A DNA stretch of 64,000 nt. Source: Cryptomeria japonica. Taxonomy: Eukaryota; Streptophyta; Pinopsida; Cupressales; Cupressaceae. Positions 48,225-57,651 of this stretch are shown piece by piece; position 1 is the stretch's first letter, and the number at the start of each line of letters is the position of its first letter. The notes below the pieces were generated by a model. That model worked only from the letters and a program-made list of their open reading frames with translations. It did no database searches and was not told where the DNA came from. The DNA is taken from the NCBI RefSeq assembly GCF_030272615.1, contig NC_081413.1, positions 554,367,136 to 554,431,135 of the forward strand, in the 5' to 3' direction. A program made the translations under genes and the position numbers.

Positions 48225-48680
48225 CCTGCTCATATCTCTGCTGCTTTTTCATGCGTGGATGGATCAAAGGAAGACAATTCGAATTCTTGTTTATTGACAA
48301 CTCCATGAGACTTCGTCAACAAAGAACACAAGCCTAACATACATCCGGGGCTTCGACATGAGTAGCATGGTTGGAGGCAAGCATTGCGCAGGAGTGAATG
48401 AACATCTTGCTGAAATTATCTTCACGTAGCCTCTTTGATCGCACTTGTAATGGCCTTCTTTGACCACACCCTCCACAAGACCCGGTCCATTCTCCACTAG
48501 ATGCATGCATTCACCAAGACAGTCATAGTTTTTTTCTGGCCACCTTTTAGCATTATATGCTGACATTCATTATAGGATTAATAAGTCATAATTGCTCAAA
48601 TTCACACTTAACACCTAAAATCACTAATTAATGGTAGTGGTCAACTTCATTTAAAATGCTTATTATTTGTTATTAGTCAA
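48225..48680 (+). repeat. Composite repeat module A, copy 9 (partial)
   Basis: Starts within the module (CATGCGTGGATGGATCAAAGG) and runs to AAAATGCTTATTATTTG. Last recognisable copy in the window, after which sequence character changes. Confidence 0.7.
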
Positions 48681-50014
48681 TCAATCTTTGGTTTATCCCT
48701 CTTGTGGCTCCCCTTCTCTCTCCCCATATTGTTATGTGGCTCATTTTCATCTCACATATCCATTAAATCCCTCTATTGCTTGTGCATACTTACATACCCC
48801 TATTTTTTTCACCATTCATTGTCACCCTTTTTTTTTCAAAATCCCTTATACTGATCCATTTGTCCATCCTTTAATATTGTTCCTTATTTTTTTCCATTAG
48901 GTTTTGTTTTTATATGTTGCAATAGCCTAAATGTTGTTTGCATCATTAGTATTTTAAATGTTGTTTGCATCATTAGTATTTTAAATTTACTTGCATTGGA
49001 AAATCCATAAGGGTTAGTTCAGGTAGACTCTCTTACAACAATTTCTTTTGTACGTGCTGCATATATTGAAAAAGTATATGTAGATTGTCATAAAGCATTC
49101 CTAAAAATTAGATTCGTTAGACATCATTACCATGAACACCCTTGTTAGGATATCCTCTCCCCTTTGGTAAAGGGTCACTACCAAGACCACCAAAATTCTT
49201 CATAAACTACTCTTTTCCATTCTAAGCATTTCAATTTCTTATACTTCCAATCTGTATCGAGTGTAACTAGCTCAAAATTCTCTATTTAGGGTTTACTTTT
49301 CTAGTGTATTTTGTGTGTGGTTTAACTATCTTGTTTGAGTTGCATTTTTTTTTATTTGTGTCATTTTCAAAATCAAAGGAACATTAGTATTCATTAGTAT
49401 CAAGCTAAAGGGGTTTTGAGACAAAACTATTAACACCCCCATTAGGATATTCTTGTCTCCTTATTAGAGGACACTTTCTAAAGCATCTAAAATTTTCACA
49501 AACCTTTTTGGCATTATTCTAAACAATCCATTTTCATACATTTTTTTTTCCTATCAGATGTACAAGTATCACTTTTGATGTTTGCAAAATTTGTTTGTTA
49601 TAATTTTGTATTCACATCTCTTGTTAGTCTAATTGTCAAACCCAAATTTTGTGTATACTAGTTAATTCAAATTATGGCTCTTTACTTATTTTACAATGTA
49701 AAAGTCCTAAATTTTGATCTAACTGAAAACACATTTAAAGAAAGAAAACATCTATTTAGTATAATCAAGGCTTAACTTATTTTATTTCAATAATAAAATA
49801 TACATGAACTAATTTTCAAACTCATTGTAATAAAAAAGACTAACTATTATTAACGCATATCATTAACTCTAGTCTTGCTACATGAACTATTTTTCAAATG
49901 CATTGCAATAACAAAGACTAATTATTATCAACACTTATTACTAATTTTATCTTGCTACATAAACTAATCTTCAAATGTGTTAAAATGACAAAAGACTAAC
50001 TCTCATCAACACTT
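48681..50014. other. AT-rich intergenic DNA, no gene seen
   Basis: Contains an adjacent duplication of TAAATGTTGTTTGCATCATTAG (48928 and 48955) and two diverged copies of a segment with GAACACCC...TTAGGATAT...TCACTACCAAG/ACACTTTCTAAAG (49130 and 49430). From about 49800 it joins the repeats (ACTAACTATTATCAACACTTATTAC) that continue on the far side of the retrotransposon. Confidence 0.5.
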
Positions 50015-50019
50015 ATTAC

Positions 50020-50520
50020 TGTTGATGATATAGCGTCGGTAGAAATCCTACAGGCCGACTCAGTAAGATCAAATGTGTGAATGGCCTATTGGCCTTACAC
50101 ATTTGATGAATCTATAACTTATATTAATCCTTTAATATCTTTATTAAGTCACATATACATTATCAAGTTTGACTTATCGAATTTGTTTCAAAGGGGCCGA
50201 CTTTTGGTTAAAGTCTGCCACCCCTCGTTTGAAGGCATGTGATGCTTCATGAAGGTCGTGTCTCCTTGATGAGAGCCAAGTCTTGGATATCTCCTTTCGA
50301 TGGATATATATGGATGTGGTCTTCCCTCTTTGGAACAGAGATAAGACAACAAGTTCGATCATAATTAGGCAGATCGAATTCATGTACAAGCAGATCAATT
50401 GATTGTGAGAAATTTATGTAGAGTGCTCGAGGGTGGCAATAAGAGCTTATCGTCTATGGTTGGGAAGGAAACAGATCTGATGTTTGCCTGTGGTTAACGA
50501 GCACAAACTTAAAATCAACA
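50020..50520 (+). repeat. 5' LTR of the gene-capturing retrotransposon
   Basis: 501 bp, ends TGTTGAT and ATCAACA (perfect 7-bp inverted ends). It is near-identical to the 3' LTR apart from substitutions and a 27-bp length difference at about 50165. Confidence 0.95.
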
Positions 50521-50534
50521 TGGTATCAGAGCAG
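50521..50534 (+). other. tRNA-iMet primer-binding site
   Basis: TGGTATCAGAGCAG directly follows the LTR: the exact 12-nt plant initiator-Met tRNA complement. Confidence 0.95.
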
Positions 50535-50752
50535 GTTCCTTCTATAGAGCCTAACCGCTTGAAGGTAGATCCTGTGCTATGAAGGGAAATTCAATCACAA
50601 ACATTTGCATATTTAAGATCTCTTCCATATCGAAAGGTGACTACAAAGGATAATGGAGCAATTACACTCGTTGACCTCCGCCCTTCACAGTGGTGTCGGT
50701 CAGGTGTCTAAACAAATTAGGTGGCAATCAGGGGATCGAGTCTCCCTAGGCC

Positions 50753-51288
50753 TTGAGAACAAGTATGATGGCCCAAAATCCTTTGCGTCTGAAGTTTCGT
50801 GGGGAAACGCAAACAACAACCTGTGCAAAAAGTTGCATGTTGCCCAGTCATAGGATTTCGCCCAAGATTTCAAAGCTCAACATTGTCAGCATTGAAATAT
50901 GTCGGCTTGTGACTCGAACTCAGGCTGTTGTGGCTAGAGAGGTTTCTGTGCTCAATACAAATTCTTTGTAGAAGAAGAAAGGGCTAGAGATGGAGCCTGC
51001 AACCTTGTGGAATTGGTACTTGGATTGGCTTTATCAGCACAAGGAGCTCGGATTGTATATCGGTGTCAACCAAATGGGGTTTATGGATGAATTCGTGGAG
51101 GCGATGGAACCCAAGTTTCAAAGCGCTTTTAAGGCCTTGGCAGAGCTTGAGGCTGGTTCTATTGCCAATCCAGACAAGGATCGCATGGTCGGGCATTATT
51201 GGCTCAGTGTGTCTAGTATTGCTCCCAATCCTAATTTGCGGCAGCAGATTGATAGAATGCTATCTGCAAATTTGTTGATGATGTAGTC
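50753..51288 (+). pseudogene. Captured N-terminal fragment of plastid-type glucose-6-phosphate isomerase
   Basis: Reads in one frame from 50753: a Ser/Thr/Arg-rich leader that could be transit-peptide sequence, then VVAREVS, one in-frame TAG (50969), KKKGLE, and from 50990 a strong match to plant plastid phosphoglucose isomerase ([51 protein letters not shown]). A 7-bp deletion near 51258, relative to the duplicate at 52305, shifts the frame. The catalytic core (sugar-phosphate-binding SIS domains) is absent, so no enzyme is encoded. The leader, match region and stop lie in one uninterrupted frame, as expected if exons were copied from spliced RNA, but exon borders must be checked. Confidence 0.8.
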
Positions 51289-51537
51289 AATGTCAAGGAT
51301 GGCCTCTCTACTCAGAGCATCGCTCGATTCTTGTTGCCAGCTTTCCAATGTGAATTCATTTTGAATTTGGTTTTGGAAGAGTTGCATAAGGATCCGTGGG
51401 CGGTGCAAATAGATGCAAGAGTTGCACGTTGCACTAGCACTTCTCTCAGTGTGGTTGGTTGGGGCTTGTGTGCCTGGCACTACTACCAGAATTATGCTTT
51501 TCATTGGCGGTCACTCTACCCAAGGTTCAGGCACTGA
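51262..51537 (+). pseudogene. Unidentified protein-like segment downstream of the captured PGI piece
   Basis: After DDVVNVK the sequence leaves the isomerase pattern and stays open to a stop at 51535: QSIARFLLPAFQCEF, LVLEELHKDPWAVQIDARV, then a Cys/Trp-rich tail. The duplicate at 52340-52618 keeps the same frame with a few changes (ELQKDPWVVQIDARVVRC). I do not recognise it: a second captured gene, an altered isomerase exon plus intron, or retroelement sequence are all possible. Confidence 0.45.
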
Positions 51538-51766
51538 CAAATCTCTATTCAAGGAAGGAAGATTGCTTGCATTTTGTTGCAGAGGAAGAATCAACATTCA
51601 GAGGGAGTCTGACATATCGTCAGAAGTAACCTTGGACGAAGATGTCAAAAGGTTGATATTTGCTTCAGAGGGAGCTCATTTTTCAGCTTTAAAGAGAGCC
51701 TAACATTTCAGCTTCAGAGGGAGCCTGATATTTCAGCTTCAGAGGGAGCCACGTCATCATGAAGAT

Positions 51767-52282
51767 TTGGTTAATGTATTTTTCTCTATGATGGAGAAAT
51801 TTGAGGTGAAAGCCCTTGTTAATGAGTTCTTCTCTAAGAGAGAGAAGTTTGAGGTGCAATCCCTTATTAATGAGTTCTTCTCTGTGAGAGAGAAGTTTGA
51901 GGTGCAATCCCTTGTTAATGAGTTCTTCTATGAGAGAGAGAAGTTTGAGGTGAAATCTCTTGTTAATGAGTTCTTCTCTTTGAGGAGAAGTTTGAGGTGC
52001 AATCCCTTGTTAATGCATTCTTCTCTGTGAGAGAAGTTTGAGGTATTAGCCCTTGTTGTGCATTCTTCTCTGTGAGAGAAGTTTGAGGTTTCAACCCTTG
52101 TTATGCATTCTTCTATGTGAGAGAAGTTTGAGGTATCATCCCTTGTTATGCATTCTTCTTTGTGAGAGAATTTTGAGGTATCAGCCCTTGTTGTGCATTC
52201 TTCTCTGTGAGAGAAGTTTGAGGTATCAATTATTGTTGTGCATTCTTCTCTGTGAGAGAAGTTTGAGGTATCAACTATTGTT
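51767..52282 (+). repeat. Minisatellite of 48- and 45-bp units, array 1
   Basis: Units of AGAGAGAAGTTTGAGGTGCAATCCCTTGTTAATGAGTTCTTCTCT type: first about five 48-bp units, then about six 45-bp units (GTGAGAGAAGTTTGAGGTATCAACC...). Both lengths are multiples of three, so the 48-bp part reads as a 16-residue repeat, REKFEVQSLVNEFFSV, open over 87 codons (51767-52030). The 45-bp part is open in other frames on both strands. Confidence 0.9.
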
Positions 52283-52618
52283 GTGTCTAGTATTGCTCCC
52301 AATCCTAATTTGCGGCAGAAGATTGATAGAACGCTTGACGCTATCTGCAAATTTGTTGACGATGTAGTCAATGTTAAGGATGGCCTCTCTGCTCAGAGCA
52401 TCGCTCGATTCTTGTTGCCAGCTTTCCAATGTGAATTCATTTTGAATTTAGTTTTGGAAGAGTTGCAAAAGGATCCGTGGGTGGTGCAAATAGATGCAAG
52501 AGTTGTACGTTGCACTAGCACTTCTCTCGGTGTGGTTGGTTGGGGCTTGTGTGCCTGGCACTATTGCCAGAATTATGCTTTTCATTGGCGGTCACTCTAC
52601 CTAAGGTTCAGGCACTGA
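52283..52618 (+). pseudogene. Second copy of the captured PGI end and unidentified segment
   Basis: Contains [28 protein letters not shown] without the frameshift present in copy 1, fused in frame to the unidentified segment and open to the stop at 52616-52618. It lacks a start codon and most of the isomerase. Confidence 0.7.
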
Positions 52619-52847
52619 CAAATCTCTATTCAAGGAAGGAAGATTACTTGCATTTCGTCGCAGAGGAAGAATCAACATTCAGAGGGAGTCTGACATATCG
52701 TCAGAAGTAACCTTGGACGAAGAGGTCAAAAGGTTGATATTTGCTTTAGAGGGAGCTCATTTTTCAGCTTTAAAGGGAGCCTAACATTTCAGCTTCAGAG
52801 GGAGCCTGATATTTCAGCTTCAGAGGGAGCCACATCATCATGAAGAT

Positions 52848-53500
52848 TTGGTTAATGTATTTTTCTCTATGATGGAGAAATTTGAGGTGAAAGCCCTTGT
52901 TAATGAGTTCTTCTCTAAGAGAGAGAAGTTTGAGGTGCAATCCCTTATTAATGAGTTCTTCTCTGTGAGAGAAGTTTGAGGTGCAATCCCTTGTTAATGA
53001 GTTCTTCTTTGAGAGAGAAGTTCGAGGTGAAATCCCTTGTTAATGAGTTCTTCTCTTTGAGGAGAAGTTTGAGGTGCAATCCCTTGTTAATGCATTCTTC
53101 TCTGTGAGAGAGAAGTTTGAGGTATTAGCCCTTGTTGTGCATTCTTCTCTGTGAGAGAAGTTTGAGGTTTCAACCCTTGTTATGCATTCTTCTGTGTGAG
53201 AGAAGTTTGAGGTATCAACCCTTGTTATGCATTCTTCTTTGTGAGAGAAGTTTGAGGTATCAGCCCTTGTTGTGCATTCTTCTCTATGAGAGATGTTTGA
53301 GGTATCAGCTATTGTTGTGCATTTTTCTCTGTGAGAGAAGTTTGAGGTTTCATCTCTTTTTATGCATTCTTCTCTATGAGAGAAGTTTGAGGTATCAACC
53401 CTTGTTATGCATTCTTCTCTATGAGAGAAGATTGAGGTATCAACCCTTGTTGTGCATTCTTCTTTGTGAGAGAAGTTTGAGGTTCCAACCCTTGTTCCAC
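52848..53500 (+). repeat. Minisatellite of 48- and 45-bp units, array 2
   Basis: Second, longer array in the duplicated segment: about five 48-bp units then about nine 45-bp units. A 3-bp loss of one GAGA unit near 52967 and other small changes break the 16-residue frame found in array 1. The array ends in a short unique stretch with a CACTACGCGTAGGG palindrome near 53500. Confidence 0.9.
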
Positions 53501-53752
53501 CCACTACGCGTAGGGTATGGTGGATCCACCCTTTGTGAGTAGGTATGGTGGATGTCATGTGAGAGACTCCATGACTTATCATTTGTGTGTATTCACTCTC
53601 TGAGAGTAGTCATTGTGGTCAAACATCAAGATTAGGTGATATTTTATCACAATGAGGTGATAAGCTTCTTTCATTCACATGAGTGTAGTCATTATGTTAG
53701 TCATCATGATGAGGTGATGTGACTTGTAGAGATTAAGAAGGATTCCTCCCTA

Positions 53753-53764
53753 GCTAAGAGGGAG
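53753..53764 (+). other. Polypurine tract
   Basis: AAGAGGGAG immediately before the 3' LTR, the expected plus-strand priming site. Confidence 0.8.
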
Positions 53765-54292
53765 TGTTGATGATATAGCGTCAGTAGAAATCCTATAGGC
53801 CGACTCAGCAAGATCAAATGTGTGAATGGCCTATTGGCCTTACACATTTGATGAATCTATAACTTATATTAATCCTTTAATATCTTTATTAAGTCACATA
53901 TGCATTATCAGGTTTAATGATTAAACACACATTATCGAGTTTGACTTATCGGATTTGTTTCAAAGGGGCTGAGTTTTGGTTAAAGTCCACCACCCCTCGT
54001 TTGAAGGCATGTGATGCTTCATGAAGATAGTGCCTCCTTGATGAGAGCCGACTCTTGGATATCTCCTTTCGACAGATATATATGGGCGTGGTCTTCCCTC
54101 TTTGGAACAGAGATAAGACAACAAGTTCGATCATAATCAGATAGATCGAATTCATGTACAAGCAGATCAATTGATGGTGAGAAATTTATGTAGCATGCTC
54201 GGGGGTGACGATAAGAGCTTATCGTCTATGGTTGGGAAGGCAACAGATCTGATGTTTGCCTGTGGTTAACGAGCACTACCTTAAAATCAACA
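53765..54292 (+). repeat. 3' LTR of the gene-capturing retrotransposon
   Basis: 528 bp. It is longer than the 5' LTR by 27 bp because of a tandem-like repeat of the ATTATCAGGTTTAA / ATTATCGAGTTTGA segment at 53905-53945. Confidence 0.95.
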
Positions 54293-54297
54293 ATTAC

Positions 54298-57180
54298 TAG
54301 TTATACTCTTGTTATGCAACACTTATTTTGAGCATTTAAAATAAAACCAATAGAAATGAAAAGGTATTATTAGTGCATTCATCCACCAACTCTATTCCAT
54401 ATATGGTAATACTATTCAATATAGTGACTTGCGTTTATTTGAAAGTAAATGATATTTTAACCTTTTTAAAATGACTATACATTATATATTAGGCATACAT
54501 AAATAATTAATGCGCATTGGTTTAGAGAATAACAAAGAATATATGTAAATTTTGTAGGAAAAATCAAACAATTTGATGGTGATGGCCTTGTTAGAGGAAA
54601 CAACACAAGGTTCTCTAACGATAACTCAAAACAAATAAATAAAAAAAAAATAACAAAAATAAAATTATCATATTGAAATCTAGCGGCATGCAAAAATTGT
54701 ATAGGGTCTTTTAGCAGACGAGGCGTGACACCAAAAAAAAGAGATGAGAAATCGAGTTACAAACAAGCAAGTGTGACGTTCAATTACAAATATGTTGTAA
54801 TGATAAAGATTAACTATTATTAACACTTATTACTAACTATACTCTTGCTACATGAACTAATTTTCAAATGGACTAACTTTTATCACCACTTACTACTAAT
54901 TTTGGTCTTGCCACATGAACTAATCTTCAAATGTGTTGTAATGACAAAGACTAAATTTCATCAACACTTATTACTAATTATATTATTGTTATTCAACATT
55001 TATTTTAAGCATTTAAAAAAATCAACATAACTGCGAAAGTACTATTAGTACATTTGTCCACTAACTCTACTATATAGACGACTATACTATTCAATATATT
55101 AATTCACATTTATTTGAAAATTACTAATATTTTACCTTTTCAATGATATTTTAATTTTTAAAATGAATATTTATCTTATTAGACATACATAAATACTTAA
55201 TGGTCATAGGTACATTTGTGTAGAGAATACCAAGAATTTATGTACATTTTGTGGGGAAAACCAAACAATTGGATGTTGATGCCCTTGTTAGAGGAAAGTA
55301 CACAAGATTCCCTAAAGATAACCAAAACAAATAAAAATTAAAAGAAAAAATTATATCATATTGAAATAGAGTAGAATAAAAATTGTACTGGATCTTTTAG
55401 CAAACAAGAGACAACACCAAAATAAATGGGACACAAAATTGGCTTGCAAGTAGACGGGTGTGACATTTGATTAAAAATTCATTATAATGGTAAACAATAT
55501 TTGTTATTAACACTTATTACTAAGTCTACTCTTACTACAAGAACTAATTTTCAAACACATTGCAATGAAAATGACTAGTAGTTATCAACACATATTGCTA
55601 CATGAACTAATCTTCAAATGGGTTGCAATGACAAAGACTATCTTTCATCAACATTTAGGGTAGATGACCCAATATTTGAGAACCCTAACTTCATGCTTCT
55701 AAAAATCCTACTAGAAATTTCAAATCACTCTCATTTTTTTAGAACTTGCTTGGCAAGTCTCTTTTTTATAACTAAGGTTTTAGGGTCACATCATCAAATA
55801 TGATGCTACGTCGTGATGTTTTTTGTCTGTCCAAAAAGGCCCCCCAAAATAGTGAGACCAATACTATGCACTATGTCATGTTTTATTGGTGTGTTAATGT
55901 TGCATCACATGATTTGTTGCTTTTTAGATCTAAGGAATACATTTCATTTAATTAGGGGCATTCATCATCAACACTAACAACTCTAAAGTCATGATTATTG
56001 GTGCAATATTGTGAAAAATATTAGAGATTAAATCAATAAGTGTTATAACAAGTATTGGAATGCACTCAACTATTGGGTCCTCTCCCCTATTACTAATTAT
56101 ACAATTGTTATGCAACATTTATTCTAAACATTTTAAAACAATCAATATAAATGCAAAAATAATTTATTAGTACAGTTGTCCACCAACTTTGCTACATAGA
56201 TGACAATACTATTCAATATAATGACTCACATTTATTCAAAAGACAATGATATTTTACATTTTTCATCCCAATGACTCACATTTATCTTATTTGAAAATAA
56301 TATTTTTCACTCTTAAAAATTACCATACATTTTATTAGACATACATAAATGCTTACTAACCATAGGTACATTGGTATAGACAATAACACAGAATCTTTGT
56401 ACATTTTGTCGCCCAAACCTAACTATCTAATAGTGATGGCCTTGTTGGACGAAAGGATGCAAGATTTTCTAAAGATAACCCAAAAGAAATAAAAAGTAAT
56501 TTTTTATTTTTATCATATTGAATATAACAACACAAAAGTTAATGATACTTTAATTTTTCAATGTAATGACTTGCTTTTATTTGAAAATGATATTTTAACT
56601 TTATAAACTAATCATACATTATATTAGACATACATAAACACTTATCAACATAGGTACATTTGTGTAGAGAATATCCATGAACATGAACATATACATATAC
56701 ATTTTCTAGAGAAAACCGATTAATTTGATGGTGATGGTGATGGTGATGGTGATGGTAAAGGAATGGAAACAAGATTCTCTAAAGATAACCCAAAACAAAT
56801 AAAAAATAATTTTTTTTATCATATTGAATATAACAATACATAAGTCGATGTAACTCTTATTTGAAAATGATATTTTAACTTTTTAAACTGACCATACATT
56901 ATATTAGACATACATTACATACATTTGTATAGAGAATAACCATGAATTTATGTAATTTTTTTAGGGAAAATCAATTAATTTGATGGTGATGCCTTGTTAG
57001 AGGAAAGGAAACAAGATTCTCCAAAAATAACCCAAAACAAAAGTTTATTTTTAAAAAAAAAATTATTTATTTTTTAATATACGGGCACAAAAATTGTACG
57101 GTGGCTTTTGAGGAGACACCTCAGTAAATGTGATGCGAAATCGGGTTTGGAGAGAGCGGACGTGACGTCTGATTACAAAG
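54298..57180. repeat. Degenerate ~0.7 kb repeats leading into the DUF789 promoter region
   Basis: The same blocks recur at irregular 0.4-0.9 kb spacing: CTTGCTACATGAACTAA-TTCAAATG, TATTCAATATA...ATTTGAAAATGATATTTTA, ATTAGACATACATAAA, AGAGGAAA-CAAGATTCTCTAAAGATAACC, AAAAATTGTA-GG-CTTTT and GTGACGTT--ATTACAAA. The last unit ends at 57085-57180, within 250 bp of the TATA box of the gene. A short (GATGGT)n run lies at 56727-56757. No gene is visible in this stretch. Confidence 0.7.
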
Positions 57181-57403
57181 GAGTTAATGAGTGGTTTTGG
57201 AATCCGTATGCTCGGGTGGCCGCGGGAGAAAGCGGCAAGTATAATGAGAAGGGGCGAGCCGGAGTGTTCACAGTTGTGAGCTTTGATCGTTTCTTCTGCA
57301 CTCTCTCATTTCTTTTTTTCATTTTCTCTATTCTTCCGCGCCTTCCATTACGTGGAATTGCTCTCCGCTTGCCACCATTTTTCCCTTCCCACAATTTTTT
57401 AGT

Positions 57404-57411
57404 TATAAAAG
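57404..57411 (+). promoter_or_regulatory. Probable TATA box of the DUF789 gene
   Basis: TATAAAAG lies 241 bp before the chosen start codon, in a region richer in G+C than the upstream repeats. This predicts transcription starting near 57435 and a 5' leader of about 215 nt. Inference from position and motif only. Confidence 0.5.
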
Positions 57412-57651
57412 GCCTCTTTCCATTAAGGACTTCCCACAGCTTTTTAATCGCTCTAATCCAGGGATTTGCTGTTGAATTCAATGTAAAAAGTCAGAATTTG
57501 AGGCTGTTTTTTCTAGATATTCGCTATTCTGGTGTATTGATTTTTTACCATTGAGTCAATGGGGAGGGTGATAAATGATTCAGTGTCTCTGAGTTTGGAA
57601 TAAATTTGAGAGAAGTTGTGGGTTTTGATTGCGCCTCTTTGTGGGTTTTGT

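Larger units (their letters stand above)
51209..53510 (+). repeat. 1.07 kb internal tandem duplication within the retrotransposon
   Basis: The segment starting GTGTCTAGTATTGCTCCCAATCC at 51209 recurs at 52283 and includes the end of the isomerase piece, the unidentified segment, the AGAGGGAGCCTGA repeats and the minisatellite. The copies differ by a few percent and by a 7-bp deletion in the first copy, which breaks its frame; the second copy has extra minisatellite units. Confidence 0.9.
50015..54297 (+). mobile_element. LTR retrotransposon carrying a captured host gene fragment; no gag-pol
   Basis: Complete insertion. The target duplication ATTAC is perfect (50015-50019, 54293-54297), LTRs run from TGTTGAT to ATCAACA, the initiator-Met primer-binding site follows the left LTR and a polypurine tract precedes the right one. 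The 3.24 kb interior has no recognisable gag or pol but carries an N-terminal plastid-type glucose-6-phosphate isomerase fragment, an unidentified protein-like piece, a 1.07 kb internal duplication and 48/45-bp minisatellites. It must depend on another element's proteins. LTR similarity suggests a relatively recent insertion. Confidence 0.9.

Noticed and set aside
51928-53582. Cys/Arg/Leu-rich plus-strand and Thr/Asn/Ser-rich minus-strand repeat frames (up to 180 codons)
   Set aside because: The 45-bp unit is divisible by three, so any frame without a stop in one unit stays open in all; no independent support for coding.
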